This document shows positions 9,196-18,976 of a stretch of DNA of 64,000 nt, piece after piece. The translations under genes were made by a program, and so were the position numbers. The notes under the pieces were generated by a model. That model had not been told where the DNA came from, ran no database searches, and worked only from the letters and a program-made list of their open reading frames with translations. Each line of letters starts with the position of its first letter. Within the stretch, counting starts at the first letter, position 1. The DNA is taken from positions 119,688 to 183,687 of the forward strand of contig NZ_JACHGQ010000005.1 of the NCBI RefSeq assembly GCF_014202395.1. Direction: 5' to 3'. Origin of the DNA: Histophilus somni (GTDB lineage: Bacteria > Pseudomonadota > Gammaproteobacteria > Enterobacterales > Pasteurellaceae).

Positions 9196-9651
9196 TTAGT
9201 ATGCTAATACAGCACGACGGTTCTTAGAATATGCAGCTTCATTATGACCTAACTCTGCCGGTTTCTCTTCACCATAAGAAAGGGTTGAAAGTTGACTAGC
9301 TTGAACACCCTTATTTAATAAAAAGTTTTTTACTGCATCAGCACGACGTAAACCTAATGCCATGTTATACTCCGGAGTACCACGTTCATCAGCATGACCT
9401 TCAACAAGAACTTTAGAAGCTGGTGTTGACTTTAAGTATGCTGAGTGTGCATCTAAGATTTGAGCGTATTCGCCCTGCACATCATAACTATCAAATTCAA
9501 AATACACTGTATTATAACGTTGTTGTAAGTCAGTTACAGAATAACCGCCAAACATTTGAGCATTTGTTTTAGATGAGTTATCAGATGAGCTACAAGCTGC
9601 CAATACTGCCACTGAACCCGCTACTACTAATAATTTTGCAAAGTTTTTCAT
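9196..9651 (-). CDS. pal: Peptidoglycan-associated outer membrane lipoprotein Pal (P6-like)
   Basis: 151 residues. A lipoprotein signal ends in LAAC with the lipidated Cys at position 20, followed by a Ser-rich tether. The OmpA-type peptidoglycan-binding domain (about 45-151) contains [10 protein letters not shown], the binding motif [12 protein letters not shown] and the closing RRAVLAY. Pal anchors the outer membrane to peptidoglycan and works with TolB in envelope constriction at division. Last gene of the ybgC-tolQRAB-pal cluster, 9 bp after tolB, followed by a strong terminator. Its H. influenzae counterpart is the P6 antigen. Confidence 0.98.
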   Translation of the reverse strand: MKNFAKLLVVAGSVAVLAACSSSDNSSKTNAQMFGGYSVTDLQQRYNTVYFEFDSYDVQGEYAQILDAHSAYLKSTPASKVLVEGHADERGTPEYNMALGLRRADAVKNFLLNKGVQASQLSTLSYGEEKPAELGHNEAAYSKNRRAVLAY

Positions 9652-9660
9652 TAACCTCTC

Positions 9661-10965
9661 CTAGTTTTTATTTAAATATGGTGACCAAGCTGGAAATTTA
9701 ATCTGACCGTCACTACTTGGTAGACGTGCTTTAAAACGACCGTCAGCGGAAACCAATTGTAGCACCTTTCCTAGACCTTGTGTAGAACTATAAATAATCA
9801 TAATTCCATTGGGTGAAATACTTGGGCTTTCATCTAAGAAAGTAGAGCTTAACATTTCCGTCACACCTGTCGCCAAATCTTTTTTAACAATATTATCGGC
9901 ATAAATCATCACTAATATACTACCATCTGCAGAGATTTTTCCACTATACCCCCGACCAGCAGAAACTAATGATATACCATTACCAAATACATCCATCTGA
10001 TAAATTTGAGGTCCGCCGTCTCTGTCCGAAGTAAAAATTATAGATTGCCCATCCGGTGACCAAGAAGGTTCCGTGTTGTTGCCTGCACCGCTAGTTAACT
10101 GAGAGATAGTCCCGCTTCCTAAATTCATGACATAAATATTTAATACGCCATCTTTTGATGAAGCAAATGCCAATTTTGAACCATCAGGAGAAAATGCCGG
10201 AGCTCCATTATGCCCAGGGAATGCAGCAATAACCCGACGAGCTCCAGACTGTAAATCATGTACAATTAATTGAGATTTACGATTTTCAAAAGATACATAA
10301 GCCAATTTACTACCATCAGGCGACCAAGCGGGAGACATCAATGGTTGCGAACTACTATAAACAATAAATTGATTATGTCCATCATAATCTGCAACACGAA
10401 CTTGATAAGGTTTTGAGCCACCGTTCTTTTGTACAACGTATGCAATTTTAGTTCTAAATGCACCACGAATTGCAGTCAGCTTTTCAAAAACTTCATCACT
10501 GATGGTATGAGCACCTAAACGAATAGCATTTTTCGGTACAGCGTACTGGTTTTGACTTAGTACCTCTCCCGCATTTCCTGAAGCACCGATAGTGTCTACT
10601 AATTGATATGCGATACTATATCCTTTTTCATTTGGTGTAACTTGTCCAACAACTACTGCATCAATGCCTAAAGAAGACCAAACATCGGAAATTACCTCAC
10701 TTGCTGATGTCGGTTTTTGAGGCATTTTACTGACTGCAATAGGATTAAATTTACCACTATTGCGTAAATCTGCAGAAATGATATCAGCTACATCTATCGG
10801 CATAGAGTCACTACCATTCCATTTAAATGGAATTATCGCAATAGGCCGAGCACTATCAACCCCTTCATCAATGACAATTCTTACCTCACTTTCAGCTTGT
10901 ACGGTTTGTATGAACAAACTAAAAAGTACTATGAATAATGTAGTTAAATATGCAGAAAATTTCAT
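9661..10965 (-). CDS. tolB: Tol-Pal system periplasmic beta-propeller protein TolB
   Basis: 434 residues with a Sec signal peptide (about 1-24, ending VQA). An N-terminal domain follows, then repeated PD40/WD-like blades marked by [30 protein letters not shown] and [18 protein letters not shown]. TolB binds Pal and, through its N-terminal segment, TolA, linking the inner membrane motor to the outer membrane. Length is typical. It lies 27 bp after tolA and 9 bp before pal on the minus strand. Confidence 0.98.
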   Translation of the reverse strand: MKFSAYLTTLFIVLFSLFIQTVQAESEVRIVIDEGVDSARPIAIIPFKWNGSDSMPIDVADIISADLRNSGKFNPIAVSKMPQKPTSASEVISDVWSSLGIDAVVVGQVTPNEKGYSIAYQLVDTIGASGNAGEVLSQNQYAVPKNAIRLGAHTISDEVFEKLTAIRGAFRTKIAYVVQKNGGSKPYQVRVADYDGHNQFIVYSSSQPLMSPAWSPDGSKLAYVSFENRKSQLIVHDLQSGARRVIAAFPGHNGAPAFSPDGSKLAFASSKDGVLNIYVMNLGSGTISQLTSGAGNNTEPSWSPDGQSIIFTSDRDGGPQIYQMDVFGNGISLVSAGRGYSGKISADGSILVMIYADNIVKKDLATGVTEMLSSTFLDESPSISPNGIMIIYSSTQGLGKVLQLVSADGRFKARLPSSDGQIKFPAWSPYLNKN

Positions 10966-10992
10966 ATAAATTTTACCTTTTAGTTTCTTTAA

Positions 10993-12048
10993 TTATTTCA
11001 ATCTAAATTCGAGTGGGAATTTCTTATATTTTCTATAAATCTCATCAGTTGGTGCCTCCGGTACCTTTTTCGTTCTAGATACCGCTGATAACCCCGCAGT
11101 ACAAATATCATCTGAGCCAGATAATTTTCTAAAGTTAGTGATCGTTCCATCTCTTGCTAATTCAACCTCAATAACACAAACTTTATTAGCAAACCTAGGT
11201 TCTTTTAGAAAGCGACGCTGAATTTCTCTCTTAATTTGAGCGGCATATTGCTCTCCAGTTCTTCCGCCTTTGCCGTTTTCAAAACCAGTCCCCACTCCTT
11301 GAGAACCTTTCATCGTCATATTTCCACCATTTTTGCTACTTCCTGCAATATCACCTCCATTGAAAAAATCATCTAACGCCGCTTGTTCCGCTTTGCGTTG
11401 AGCTAATTCCGCTTTTGCTTTAGCTGCTTTTTCCGCTTTTATTTTTGCTTCCTTAAGTGCCTTTTGTTTGGCTAATCTATCCGCTTTCTCTTTTGCTAAC
11501 TTCTCTGCTCTCTCTTTCGCTAACTTCTCTGCTTTTTGTTTTTCCTCAGCGTCTCTAACCTTTTTCTCTTCTTCAATTTTTTTTGCCAATGCCTGTAAAC
11601 GCATTTCTTCAGCCTCTGCTTTCAACTTTGCAACAGTCTCTTTCTTGGCATTATCTTCTTCCAATTGCTTTGCTAAACGCTCTTGCTGAATTTTTTCTTC
11701 TTTTATTTTTTGCTCTGCAAGTCTTTTCTGTACATCTTCATCTTCTCTTATTTTTTCTTCAAATACATCAACATTCTCCATTAACTCGTCTTCTTGCGTT
11801 GCTTCAACAAAGGTTTCTTGTTTATCCGGATTGCTTTTTTTCTTTTCCTGTAAACGTCCCCACTCTTTTGCAATAGTTCCCGTATCAACCATAACAGCAG
11901 ACATTACTTCACCATCACCTTCTCCACCTCCCATGATTTCAACATTATTATAGTTAGATCCTAATACCAGCAAACTTAATAACAAAATATGCAGAAAAAT
12001 TGATAGCAGAATGGCACCAAGCTCATTTTTTTGTCGATGATTACACAC
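10993..12048 (-). CDS. tolA: Tol-Pal system protein TolA
   Basis: 351 residues. One N-terminal membrane segment (about 13-33) is followed by a long Lys/Ala/Glu-rich coiled-coil stalk (about 85-225; repeated AEKLAKERAEKLAKEKA-type heptads). The C-terminal globular domain III (about 255-351) is the part that contacts TolB. It energises the Tol-Pal complex using the TolQR proton channel. The low-complexity stalk produces long open frames on the plus strand that are not genes. Position between tolR and tolB confirms the call. Confidence 0.97.
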   Translation of the reverse strand: MCNHRQKNELGAILLSIFLHILLLSLLVLGSNYNNVEIMGGGEGDGEVMSAVMVDTGTIAKEWGRLQEKKKSNPDKQETFVEATQEDELMENVDVFEEKIREDEDVQKRLAEQKIKEEKIQQERLAKQLEEDNAKKETVAKLKAEAEEMRLQALAKKIEEEKKVRDAEEKQKAEKLAKERAEKLAKEKADRLAKQKALKEAKIKAEKAAKAKAELAQRKAEQAALDDFFNGGDIAGSSKNGGNMTMKGSQGVGTGFENGKGGRTGEQYAAQIKREIQRRFLKEPRFANKVCVIEVELARDGTITNFRKLSGSDDICTAGLSAVSRTKKVPEAPTDEIYRKYKKFPLEFRLK

Positions 12049-12066
12049 TGTGTTACCTACTTATAT

Positions 12067-12489
12067 TTAAAGAGGATTAGTCATCAATCCAACAGATTTT
12101 ATTCCCGCAACATGAAGTAAATTCAAAGCTTTGATTACCTCCTCATACGGAACATCTTTAGCCCCTCCAACCAAAAATAACGTATTATTATCTTTGTCAA
12201 ATTCTTGCTTAGAAAGTTGAGTTACTAATTCTTCTGTTATCCCCTCAGTTCGCTCTCCACCAATGGAAAGTGCATACTGTCCAATACCTGAAACCTCCAA
12301 AATAACAGGCGTTTTATCTTCTTTAGATACATTTTGGCTTTCTACAGCTTCGGGAAGTTCAACTTGAACACTCTGACTAATAATCGGTGCTGTTGCCATA
12401 AAAATGAGCAATAAAACCAATAAGACATCCAAAAAAGGAATAATATTAATTTCTGACTTAATATCTCGACGTTTTCGACGATAAGACAT
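12067..12489 (-). CDS. tolR: Tol-Pal system proton channel subunit TolR
   Basis: 140 residues, ExbD/TolR family. A basic N-terminus (SYRRKRRDIKSEINIIPFLD) leads into one membrane helix (about 19-38) that carries the conserved proton-path Asp in PFLDVLLVLLLIFM. A periplasmic domain follows. It pairs with TolQ to convert proton motive force into TolA movement. 18 bp upstream of tolA; the 67-bp tolQ-tolR spacer holds an uptake signal copy (12518-12526). Confidence 0.97.
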   Translation of the reverse strand: MSYRRKRRDIKSEINIIPFLDVLLVLLLIFMATAPIISQSVQVELPEAVESQNVSKEDKTPVILEVSGIGQYALSIGGERTEGITEELVTQLSKQEFDKDNNTLFLVGGAKDVPYEEVIKALNLLHVAGIKSVGLMTNPL

Positions 12490-12556
12490 AGATAGCCTCT
12501 AAACTTATGAAAAAAGAACCGCACTTTATCCGTCAGTACGGAGAATTTTGATACAT

Positions 12557-13240
12557 TTAATGATTTTTACCAAATGCTTGACGATGTAAAATTGTCGTAA
12601 ATTCATCAATGAAGTTAGCATAATTTTGCTCTAATTTATTCACACGTAGACTTAAACGATTGTAAGCCATTACAGCTGGAATAGCAGCAAATAAACCAAT
12701 AGCCGTTGCAATTAAAGCCTCAGCAATCCCCGGGGCAACCATCTGTAATGTTGCTTGTTTGGCACCACTTAATGCCATAAAAGCATGCATAATTCCCCAT
12801 ACTGTACCAAATAAGCCGATATATGGACTAATAGACGCAACAGTTGCCAAAAACGGAACTCGTGTTTCCAAATCTTCCACTTCACGATTCATTGCTAAAT
12901 TCATTGCTCTAGAACTGCCTTGAATAATGGCTTCAGGGGCATCCGGATTAGCTTGTTTCAGACGATTAAACTCCTTAAATCCAACATAAAAAATTCGCTC
13001 ACTGCTGTTTAGACCATTACGACGATTAGAAAGTCCATCATATAATTTATACAAATCTTCTCCAGACCAAAAACGTTCTTCAAAAAGTGTACTGTCCTTT
13101 AATGCTCGAGTTAAAATGCGACTACGTTGGATAATAATCGCCCACGATATAATCGAAAAAGATATTAATATGACAATGACAATTTGTACAACAATACTAG
13201 CCTTTAAAAATAATTCTAAAAAATCTAATTCAGCGGTCAT
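12557..13240 (-). CDS. tolQ: Tol-Pal system proton channel subunit TolQ
   Basis: 227 residues, ExbB/MotA family with three membrane segments (about 15-38, 133-157, 168-195). The conserved block [20 protein letters not shown] and the following [20 protein letters not shown] form the channel lining. The start codon overlaps the ybgC stop as ATGA (13237-13240), so translation is coupled. Part of ybgC-tolQRAB-pal. Confidence 0.98.
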   Translation of the reverse strand: MTAELDFLELFLKASIVVQIVIVILISFSIISWAIIIQRSRILTRALKDSTLFEERFWSGEDLYKLYDGLSNRRNGLNSSERIFYVGFKEFNRLKQANPDAPEAIIQGSSRAMNLAMNREVEDLETRVPFLATVASISPYIGLFGTVWGIMHAFMALSGAKQATLQMVAPGIAEALIATAIGLFAAIPAVMAYNRLSLRVNKLEQNYANFIDEFTTILHRQAFGKNH

Positions 13241-13662
13241 GACATAACTCCGAAAATGTTATCATTTAGTTTAATTTCTGCTTTTATTTCTTGAGGTATA
13301 GCCACAGGTCTCATTTTCACAAGATCCACTGACGCAACTTTCACCACAGCTTGTGAAATGATCTCATCATCTCGTTTCAATATTTGTGAAAAAACTATAC
13401 TTGCTCCCTTGATAGCTACAACATAAGTTTCCACAATTAATAGGTCATCTAATTTTGCAGGAACGCAGTAGTCAATCCGTATTGACTTCACAACAAAAGC
13501 AACTTTTCGCTCATTTAATAGATTTTGCTGAGAAAAATTCAACGTTCGCAAGTATTCTGTTCTCGCCCGTTCAAAAAAATGGAGATAACGGGCATGATAA
13601 ACAACACCTCCGGCATCGGTATCTTCGTAATACACACGAACAGGCAATTTAAAAACAGGCAT
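13237..13662 (-). CDS. ybgC: Tol-Pal associated acyl-CoA thioesterase YbgC
   Basis: 141-residue hotdog-fold thioesterase. The start at 13662 ([19 protein letters not shown]) is preferred over the longer frame from 13719 because it is preceded by GGGAG and begins right at the conserved domain. The active-site motif [17 protein letters not shown] contains the catalytic Asp of the YbgC/4-hydroxybenzoyl-CoA thioesterase family. H. influenzae YbgC acts on short-chain acyl-CoA in vitro; its role in the Tol cluster may concern phospholipid metabolism. First gene of the operon, overlapping tolQ by 4 bp. Confidence 0.95.
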   Translation of the reverse strand: MPVFKLPVRVYYEDTDAGGVVYHARYLHFFERARTEYLRTLNFSQQNLLNERKVAFVVKSIRIDYCVPAKLDDLLIVETYVVAIKGASIVFSQILKRDDEIISQAVVKVASVDLVKMRPVAIPQEIKAEIKLNDNIFGVMS

Positions 13663-13870
13663 ATTACTCTCCCTCACAAAGTCTTTTATTTTCTCATTTC
13701 TATATGAAAAATGAACCAAGTATTCTAGATTCAGTCAAATATATTAGCAAGAATAAATACAATGAAAAGAAAAATATTTTTTTAGACTATACATCGCACC
13801 TTAAAATAAACCCTGTGCTTAGTTAAAAAATACTTTTACTTTTGATCATGAAAAATTTACACAAAAGAAA

Positions 13871-13903
13871 AAATAAAAGGGCTCTTTAGAAGCCCTTATT
13901 TTT
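13871..13903 (-). terminator. Intrinsic terminator after cydX
   Basis: Stem arms AAGGGCT (13877-13883) and AGCCCTT (13891-13897) with a 7-nt loop. Read on the minus strand it is followed by TTTTATTTTTT. It lies about 20 bp beyond the cydX stop and ends the cydABX transcript. The stretch 13720-13870 between it and ybgC shows no gene and should hold the ybgC-tol promoter. Confidence 0.8.
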
Positions 13904-13923
13904 CAGTCAATAAAGAAAAATCC

Positions 13924-14022
13924 TTATTCGTCAAGTTTACCCGTTTTCTCAAGACTGATAGTAATGATTGCACTTAGCATAACAGCGAACAAAACACCCA
14001 CTACCCATAACACATAAAACAT
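13924..14022 (-). CDS. cydX: Cytochrome bd oxidase small subunit CydX
   Basis: A 32-residue ORF starting MFYVLWVVGVLFAVMLSAII and ending EKTGKLDE. It has one membrane helix with a short charged tail, the pattern of CydX (E. coli CydX is 37 residues; Tyr-x-x-Trp near the N-terminus and a Glu after the helix are shared). It begins 15 bp after cydB behind AGGAG. CydX stabilises the heme b595/d site of the bd oxidase complex. Too short for default gene callers, but start, SD, helix and operon position all fit. Confidence 0.93.
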   Translation of the reverse strand: MFYVLWVVGVLFAVMLSAIITISLEKTGKLDE

Positions 14023-14037
14023 AATCTTATCTCCTTA

Positions 14038-15174
14038 CTAGTATAATGAGTTTTTGTTTTCTTCAATGAAGTCAGCATCTAAGCGACCAAACATCTTCGC
14101 ATAAGCCCAAATGGTGTAGCTCAGTAAAATAACAACAAAGAACAGTGCAAAACCAAGCATTAGTGTTAATGTTAATTCACTTGATGTTGAATCCCACATT
14201 AATAAACTCATATTCGGATGAGAAATAGAAGGCATCACAAATGGGAACATGGCAACACCGCAGGTTAATATAATTCCTGCCATCGTGATAGACGAGAAGA
14301 AAAATGCAAATCCTGAACGGTTGGCTTTTGATGCCAAAATATTTAACAACGCACCACCCACTGCTAATGCTGGAAGAATAAACAACACAGGTGCATCAAA
14401 ATAATTCTTAAACCAAGCTCCCACTTCAACTGCAACTGTTTTAACAGTTGGGTCAGATGGTGCATTATGATCAAGGACACTTGTTACAATAAAGCCTTCT
14501 TTGAAATATAACCAAACACCAGCCAAAATAAACGTCAACAATGTAACAAAAGCACCTACTTGTGTTATTACACGAGCACGCTCACGCAGTTCTGATGTTG
14601 TTTTCATTTGTAACCAAGCAGCACCTTGTGTGGTTAACATAGAAAAACTGATTAAACCACAAAGAATCGCAAAAGGATTTAATAATTCAAAGAAAGAACC
14701 TGTATAAGTTACTTGCATCAAATCATTAAATTCAAATGGAACACCTTGCAATAAATTACCGAATGCAACACCGAATACCAATGATGGGACAAAACCACCA
14801 GCAAATAATCCCCAATCCCAAAATTTACGCCAAGTTGGATTATCAATTTTAGCACGATACTCTAGCCCGACAGGACGGAAAAATAGTGCGGCTAAAACTA
14901 AAATCATCGCAACATAAAAGCCGGAGAAAGAGGCTGCATAAACTATCGGCCAAGCAGCAAACATTGCACCGCCTGCAGTCAATAACCAAACTTGGTTTCC
15001 ATCCCAATGTGGTGCGATAGAATTGATCATTATACGTTTCTCAACTTCTTTTTTGCCTGCGAAAGGTAATAAGCTAAGAACTCCCATATCAAATCCGTCT
15101 GTTACTGCAAATCCAATAAGCAGTACCCCGACTAAAATCCACCAAATAAAACGTAGAAATTCATAATCAATCAT
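14038..15174 (-). CDS. cydB: Cytochrome bd ubiquinol oxidase subunit II
   Basis: 378 residues, eight to nine membrane segments. It begins MIDYEFLRFIWWILVGVLLI with the conserved GFAVTDGFDMGV; NSIAPHWDGNQVWLLTAGGAMFAAWP is the signature of CydB. It forms the high-affinity bd oxidase with CydA and CydX in the inner membrane, reducing oxygen with ubiquinol. Length matches E. coli CydB (379). It lies 14 bp after cydA and 15 bp before cydX. Confidence 0.98.
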   Translation of the reverse strand: MIDYEFLRFIWWILVGVLLIGFAVTDGFDMGVLSLLPFAGKKEVEKRIMINSIAPHWDGNQVWLLTAGGAMFAAWPIVYAASFSGFYVAMILVLAALFFRPVGLEYRAKIDNPTWRKFWDWGLFAGGFVPSLVFGVAFGNLLQGVPFEFNDLMQVTYTGSFFELLNPFAILCGLISFSMLTTQGAAWLQMKTTSELRERARVITQVGAFVTLLTFILAGVWLYFKEGFIVTSVLDHNAPSDPTVKTVAVEVGAWFKNYFDAPVLFILPALAVGGALLNILASKANRSGFAFFFSSITMAGIILTCGVAMFPFVMPSISHPNMSLLMWDSTSSELTLTLMLGFALFFVVILLSYTIWAYAKMFGRLDADFIEENKNSLY

Positions 15175-15188
15175 GGTTAGACTCCTGC

Positions 15189-16754
15189 TTATTTAGATAA
15201 TTGTTCAAAATAATAACGACCGGTTTTTAACGAACTCGGACCCAAGCGACCATATTTAAACATCAAATACATTTCTACTACTAGGAAGATTGTATAGAGG
15301 GCACAAATCAGTCCAATAGATAACCAAAGATCAGCTGTTGTTAAATTCGACGCAGCCACACCAACCGGTAGTACATCATAAATAGCCCAAGGTTGACGTC
15401 CATATTCAGCTAAGAACCAACCACTTTCCATAGCAATCCATGGAAGTGGAAGCCCCCATAATAAAGCTTTTAATAAAAGTGGACTACGCCCTACTGTTTT
15501 ACGCATATTTTGTACGAATGCAGCAATCATCAGAACTAGAATTAAACCACCGGCAAGCATCATTATACGGAATGACCAGAACGTTGGTCCTACATTTGGG
15601 ATAGTATCAGCAGCTGCTTGCTTAACTTGCTCATCAGTTGCATCTACGACCGCATCAGTATAACGCTTGAGTAATAGACCAAATCCTAAGTCATCTTTAA
15701 CTGCGTTAAATTGTGCTTTAGTTTCTTCATTAACCTGACCGTTGGCCTTTTTCTCAGCCTTCAATTGTTGTAGTAAACCATAGGCAACCATACCGTTACG
15801 AACTCGTTGCTCATTAAGAGCTTGTAGATCAACTAGTCCTGTAAATTGTTTGTCTAATGAGCGAGTAACAATAATCCCCGCAGCATAAGGAATTTGTAAA
15901 GCAAAATCATTTTTTTGCTCTGCCTGATTAGGTACAACAATCATATTCCAAGACGCAGGAGCCGGTTGAGTATGCCATTCACCTTCCATAGCAGCTAATT
16001 TTACAGGTTGGGTTTGACCAATTTCGTAACCAGATTCATCACCCATGATCAATACTGAAACAGTTGCAATGATACCGAAAACTGATGCAATAGAGAAAGA
16101 GCGTTTTGCGAATCCGACATCACGTCTTTTTAGGAGGTAATATGAACTAATAGCTAAAACAAAACATGCACTAGTCACATAACCCGCAGACAATGTATGC
16201 AAGAATTTACTTTGTGCAACAGGGTTTAACCAAAGATCCATAAAACTGGTCATTTCCATACGCATTGTTTCAAAATTAAACTCAGACGCTACCGGATTTT
16301 GCATCCAGCCATTGGCAACTAAAATCCACATGGCCGAAAAGTTAGAACCAAATGCTACACAATATGTAGTTAATAAATGTTTAGCTTTTGATAAACGATC
16401 CCATCCAAAGAAAAACAAACCAACAAATGTTGATTCTAAGAAAAATGCAAGTAATGCTTCAATAGCGAGCGGTGCCCCAAAAATATCACCAACATAATGA
16501 GAATAGTATGACCAGTTAGTACCAAATTGGAATTCCATTGTAATCCCAGTTGTCACGCCTAAGGCAAAATTAATACCAAACAATTTACCCCAGAATTTGG
16601 TCATATCTTTATACACTTCTTTGCCTGTTGCAACATATAAAGTTTCCATAATCACAAGGATAAATGACAAACCCAATGTTAGCGGTACAAACAAAAAGTG
16701 ATACAACGCAGTTAACGCGAACTGCAATCTAGAGAGTTCAACAACGTCCAACAT
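15189..16754 (-). CDS. cydA: Cytochrome bd ubiquinol oxidase subunit I
   Basis: 521 residues, with the start at 16754 ([20 protein letters not shown]) chosen because it matches the family N-terminus and follows AAGGAG; a longer in-frame start at 16772 is less likely. Heme ligands are visible: the N-terminal His in [12 protein letters not shown], the Met in [18 protein letters not shown] segments and the quinol loop with [12 protein letters not shown]. The conserved [14 protein letters not shown] lies near the C-terminus. The protein has the long-Q-loop length of E. coli CydA (522). The region upstream carries CRP- and FNR-type boxes, consistent with oxygen and catabolite control. Confidence 0.98.
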   Translation of the reverse strand: MLDVVELSRLQFALTALYHFLFVPLTLGLSFILVIMETLYVATGKEVYKDMTKFWGKLFGINFALGVTTGITMEFQFGTNWSYYSHYVGDIFGAPLAIEALLAFFLESTFVGLFFFGWDRLSKAKHLLTTYCVAFGSNFSAMWILVANGWMQNPVASEFNFETMRMEMTSFMDLWLNPVAQSKFLHTLSAGYVTSACFVLAISSYYLLKRRDVGFAKRSFSIASVFGIIATVSVLIMGDESGYEIGQTQPVKLAAMEGEWHTQPAPASWNMIVVPNQAEQKNDFALQIPYAAGIIVTRSLDKQFTGLVDLQALNEQRVRNGMVAYGLLQQLKAEKKANGQVNEETKAQFNAVKDDLGFGLLLKRYTDAVVDATDEQVKQAAADTIPNVGPTFWSFRIMMLAGGLILVLMIAAFVQNMRKTVGRSPLLLKALLWGLPLPWIAMESGWFLAEYGRQPWAIYDVLPVGVAASNLTTADLWLSIGLICALYTIFLVVEMYLMFKYGRLGPSSLKTGRYYFEQLSK

Positions 16755-16989
16755 CTCCAACTCCTTGTGCAATGCTACAAGTTTTTCACAATGATTACTA
16801 TGTAACCACCCCTCAAATACTCAAGTTGAAACCTCAAGTAGATTTACTGAACTATCCTCATAAACATTTATTTAAATGAACATACAACATAAAATTTACA
16901 TAAGTTTCACAGTTCACCATTAAATGTCATGTGGATAACCCAAAAACGGTATTAATTTTACTACTAAAAGTAAGAATAAAAAACAATAA

Positions 16990-17011
16990 AAGTGTTATAA
17001 AGATCACATTT
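16990..17011. promoter_or_regulatory. Candidate CRP-N site upstream of cydA
   Basis: Core TGTTA-TAAAGA-TCACA differs by one base from the palindrome TGTGA-N6-TCACA. The centre lies about 245 bp upstream of the cydA start. It could serve either divergent promoter. Motif seen; binding inferred. Confidence 0.55.
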
Positions 17012-17055
17012 TTAGATCTAAATCAAATAACATTTCTTTAACACTTTCTTATATA

Positions 17056-17069
17056 TTGATATACATCAA
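17056..17069. promoter_or_regulatory. FNR box in the cydA / 17214 divergent region
   Basis: TTGAT-ATAC-ATCAA is a perfect match to the FNR consensus TTGAT-N4-ATCAA. It lies about 300 bp from cydA and 145 bp from the gene at 17214. In E. coli FNR represses cydAB under anoxia; here it could instead activate the rightward gene. Which promoter it controls cannot be decided from sequence. Confidence 0.75.
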
Positions 17070-17213
17070 ACATTATAGAATATTCACAATTTTTAACATT
17101 TATTCCAAATAGTAAAAATTTACAAAAAAATATGAAGCAATAAATAACTAGACATGTCAGTCTTTTTTTGATAGTTTCCGAAGGTTTTCTGAAAAAATTT
17201 CAAGAGGTTATCA

Positions 17214-17501
17214 ATGAATATAATGCTAAAACCAAGATCAGTAATGATTATTTTAGCTAGCGTATTTGCAACTATAACAACAACTCATGTCCAAGCAAAC
17301 ACTCTGCCTGAGCAGTGCCAAAAATTATTTAAAGAAACAGAAAATCTAATTGCTGAGGCAGAAAAACAGCCGGGAACACATGTTCAACTGGCAAAAATAA
17401 AAAGTAAATTAAAACAAAGTAAGCAACAAATTCTCGCCATGGAGCATGATATACAAATCAAAAGTTGTGATATCGGATTGGCAAAACTTCATACGAAATA
17501 G
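17214..17501 (+). CDS. Small exported protein of unknown function
   Basis: 95 residues with a clear Sec signal peptide (about 1-28, cleavage after VQA). The mature part of about 67 residues is Lys/Gln/Glu-rich and probably helical (LPEQCQKLFKETENLIAEAE), with two cysteines spaced about 52 residues apart that may form a disulfide. The start follows AAGAGGT with good spacing. It resembles small periplasmic proteins of unknown function found in Pasteurellaceae (possibly the DUF5339 group), but I cannot verify that. It stands alone, divergent from cydA, with a perfect FNR box upstream, so anaerobic expression is possible. Confidence 0.7.
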   Translation: MNIMLKPRSVMIILASVFATITTTHVQANTLPEQCQKLFKETENLIAEAEKQPGTHVQLAKIKSKLKQSKQQILAMEHDIQIKSCDIGLAKLHTK

Positions 17502-17513
17502 CAATTGGTGATT

Positions 17514-17590
17514 ACCGATATTGATCTGTTCCTTAAATCTTAAATAGATAACTCATAAACGATAAATTAAGGCACAGATCACTTTTCGGT
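17514..17590. terminator. Imperfect inverted repeat between convergent genes, possible bidirectional terminator
   Basis: Left arm 17514-17536 and right arm 17567-17590 pair through GATCTGT/ACAGATC and CCTTAA/TTAAGG with one mismatch between the blocks, plus a weaker outer ACCGA/TCGGT. It lies between the gene ending at 17501 and artM ending at 17607 on the other strand. No long T run, so terminator function is only likely. Confidence 0.45.
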
Positions 17591-17606
17591 ATTTGTTATT
17601 GTGTAT

Positions 17607-18290
17607 TTACACTCGCTCCGTTTCTAAACGCTCAAATACAAGCACCTTACGCTCCAATCTGCGTAATAATAAAGTAGCAATACCTGTAATAATGAGATAG
17701 ATTACGCCTGCGATACCATAAATTGTCAGTGCATCATATTCAGTACCATAAAGTTGTCTTGCATACCCCATAATATCCAAAATAGTGATAATTGAAGCAA
17801 GCGATGTGCCTTTAAAGACAAGAATTATTTCATTGCTATATGAAGGTAATGCTCTTTTTAATGCGTAAGGAACAAGAATTTTCAAAGTTTGCCAACGGCT
17901 CAAACCTAGTGCAACACAGCTTTCCCATTGTCCTTTAGAAATCGCTTTTACCGCACCATAAAAAAGCTGAGTTGAATACGCTGTACTATTTAAAGCTAAT
18001 GTAAGTATTGCACAAAACCACGCACTTGATAATAAAGGCCATAAAAAACTATTTACAATCCAAGAAAATTGTCCCGGTCCTGCATAGATTAAGAAAAATT
18101 GCACCAGTAATGGTGTACCGGTAAAAATTGTGAGAAAAAGATTAATTGGAAGACTTAACCATTTTTTTTCCATAGAAAGAGCAAAAGTTAATGTCAAAGC
18201 AAGAAAAAATGCTACCAGCAAGGCAACTATAGTAAGAATTAAGCTTGTTGGAATTCCTTGTGCAATTGTTAAAAAATAATCTTTAATCAT
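17607..18290 (-). CDS. artM: Arginine ABC transporter permease ArtM
   Basis: 227 residues, His/Glu/Gln-type amino acid permease with about five membrane segments and the EAA-loop variant GQWESCVALGLSRWQTLKILVPYALKRALP. The segments TGTPLLVQFFLIYAGPGQF and LNSTAYSTQLFYGA correspond to E. coli ArtM. It forms the channel with ArtQ. Last gene of artPIQM on the minus strand, 10 bp after artQ. The C-terminus RRLERKVLVFER also fits ArtM. Confidence 0.93.
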   Translation of the reverse strand: MIKDYFLTIAQGIPTSLILTIVALLVAFFLALTLTFALSMEKKWLSLPINLFLTIFTGTPLLVQFFLIYAGPGQFSWIVNSFLWPLLSSAWFCAILTLALNSTAYSTQLFYGAVKAISKGQWESCVALGLSRWQTLKILVPYALKRALPSYSNEIILVFKGTSLASIITILDIMGYARQLYGTEYDALTIYGIAGVIYLIITGIATLLLRRLERKVLVFERLETERV

Positions 18291-18300
18291 TTTTCATCCT

Positions 18301-18972
18301 TTAATTTGTAGCACGTTCAAAGCGTGTGACTCGCCGCTCAAGTTTACGAATAATAAATTGACTAAATAGCGTAATCAACAAATAAAGCAATGCTGCAAAT
18401 CCATACCAAGTAAAAGGTTGGTGAGTATTGGTATTGATTAATTCAGCTTGACGCATTAGGTCATGCACACCGATTAACGACACAAGTGCGGTATCTTTTA
18501 ATAACACTAACCATTGATTACTCAATCCCGGTAAAGCGTGTCGCCAAACTTGCGGCATAATAAGAAAAATAAACGTATAACTACGACTCAAACCTAATGC
18601 CGCACCGGATTCCCACTGTCCTAAAGGTATAGCCTGAATTGCTCCACGCAAAGATTGAGAAGCATAAGAAGCAAAAATAATAGACAGTGCAACCACGCCA
18701 CAACCAAAGGCACCAAACTCTACATATTCTCCGATTACCCATTCCAGTATTTCAGGTACGCCAAAATAAATTAGGAAAACCACAAGAATTTCAGGTAACC
18801 CTCGTAATAATGTCACAATAGTGGCTGTCGGTTTACGAATACATGCCCATTTGTGTGTTTCTAATACTACAAAGAAAATAGATAATGCCAATCCGAGTAA
18901 TAAAGAACAAACCGCCAACCCTAAGGTCATCAGGGTTGCGGTATACATTAAAGGTAAATAATCAATAAACAT
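18301..18972 (-). CDS. artQ: Arginine ABC transporter permease ArtQ
   Basis: 223 residues, polar amino acid permease with TVTLLRGLPEILVVFLIYFG-type segments that closely parallel E. coli ArtQ, and the coupling loop GQWESGAALGLSRSYTFIFLIMPQVWRHALPG. It pairs with ArtM in the inner membrane. 4 bp after artI, so tightly coupled. An uptake signal lies inside the gene (18484-18492). Confidence 0.93.
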   Translation of the reverse strand: MFIDYLPLMYTATLMTLGLAVCSLLLGLALSIFFVVLETHKWACIRKPTATIVTLLRGLPEILVVFLIYFGVPEILEWVIGEYVEFGAFGCGVVALSIIFASYASQSLRGAIQAIPLGQWESGAALGLSRSYTFIFLIMPQVWRHALPGLSNQWLVLLKDTALVSLIGVHDLMRQAELINTNTHQPFTWYGFAALLYLLITLFSQFIIRKLERRVTRFERATN

Positions 18973-18976
18973 AAAA

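Larger units (their letters stand above)
16755..17213. other. Divergent intergenic region between cydA and a small exported-protein gene
   Basis: About 460 bp with no coding frame I can support. It is very AT-rich and contains the CRP-like (16990-17011) and FNR-like (17056-17069) boxes listed separately. It must hold promoters for both the cydABX operon (leftward) and the gene at 17214 (rightward). No transposon or repeat is seen. Confidence 0.7.

Noticed and set aside
11468..11876. Two overlapping plus-strand open frames rich in Phe/Ala/Ser
   Set aside because: They mirror the lysine/alanine coiled-coil stalk of TolA on the other strand; low-complexity shadow frames.
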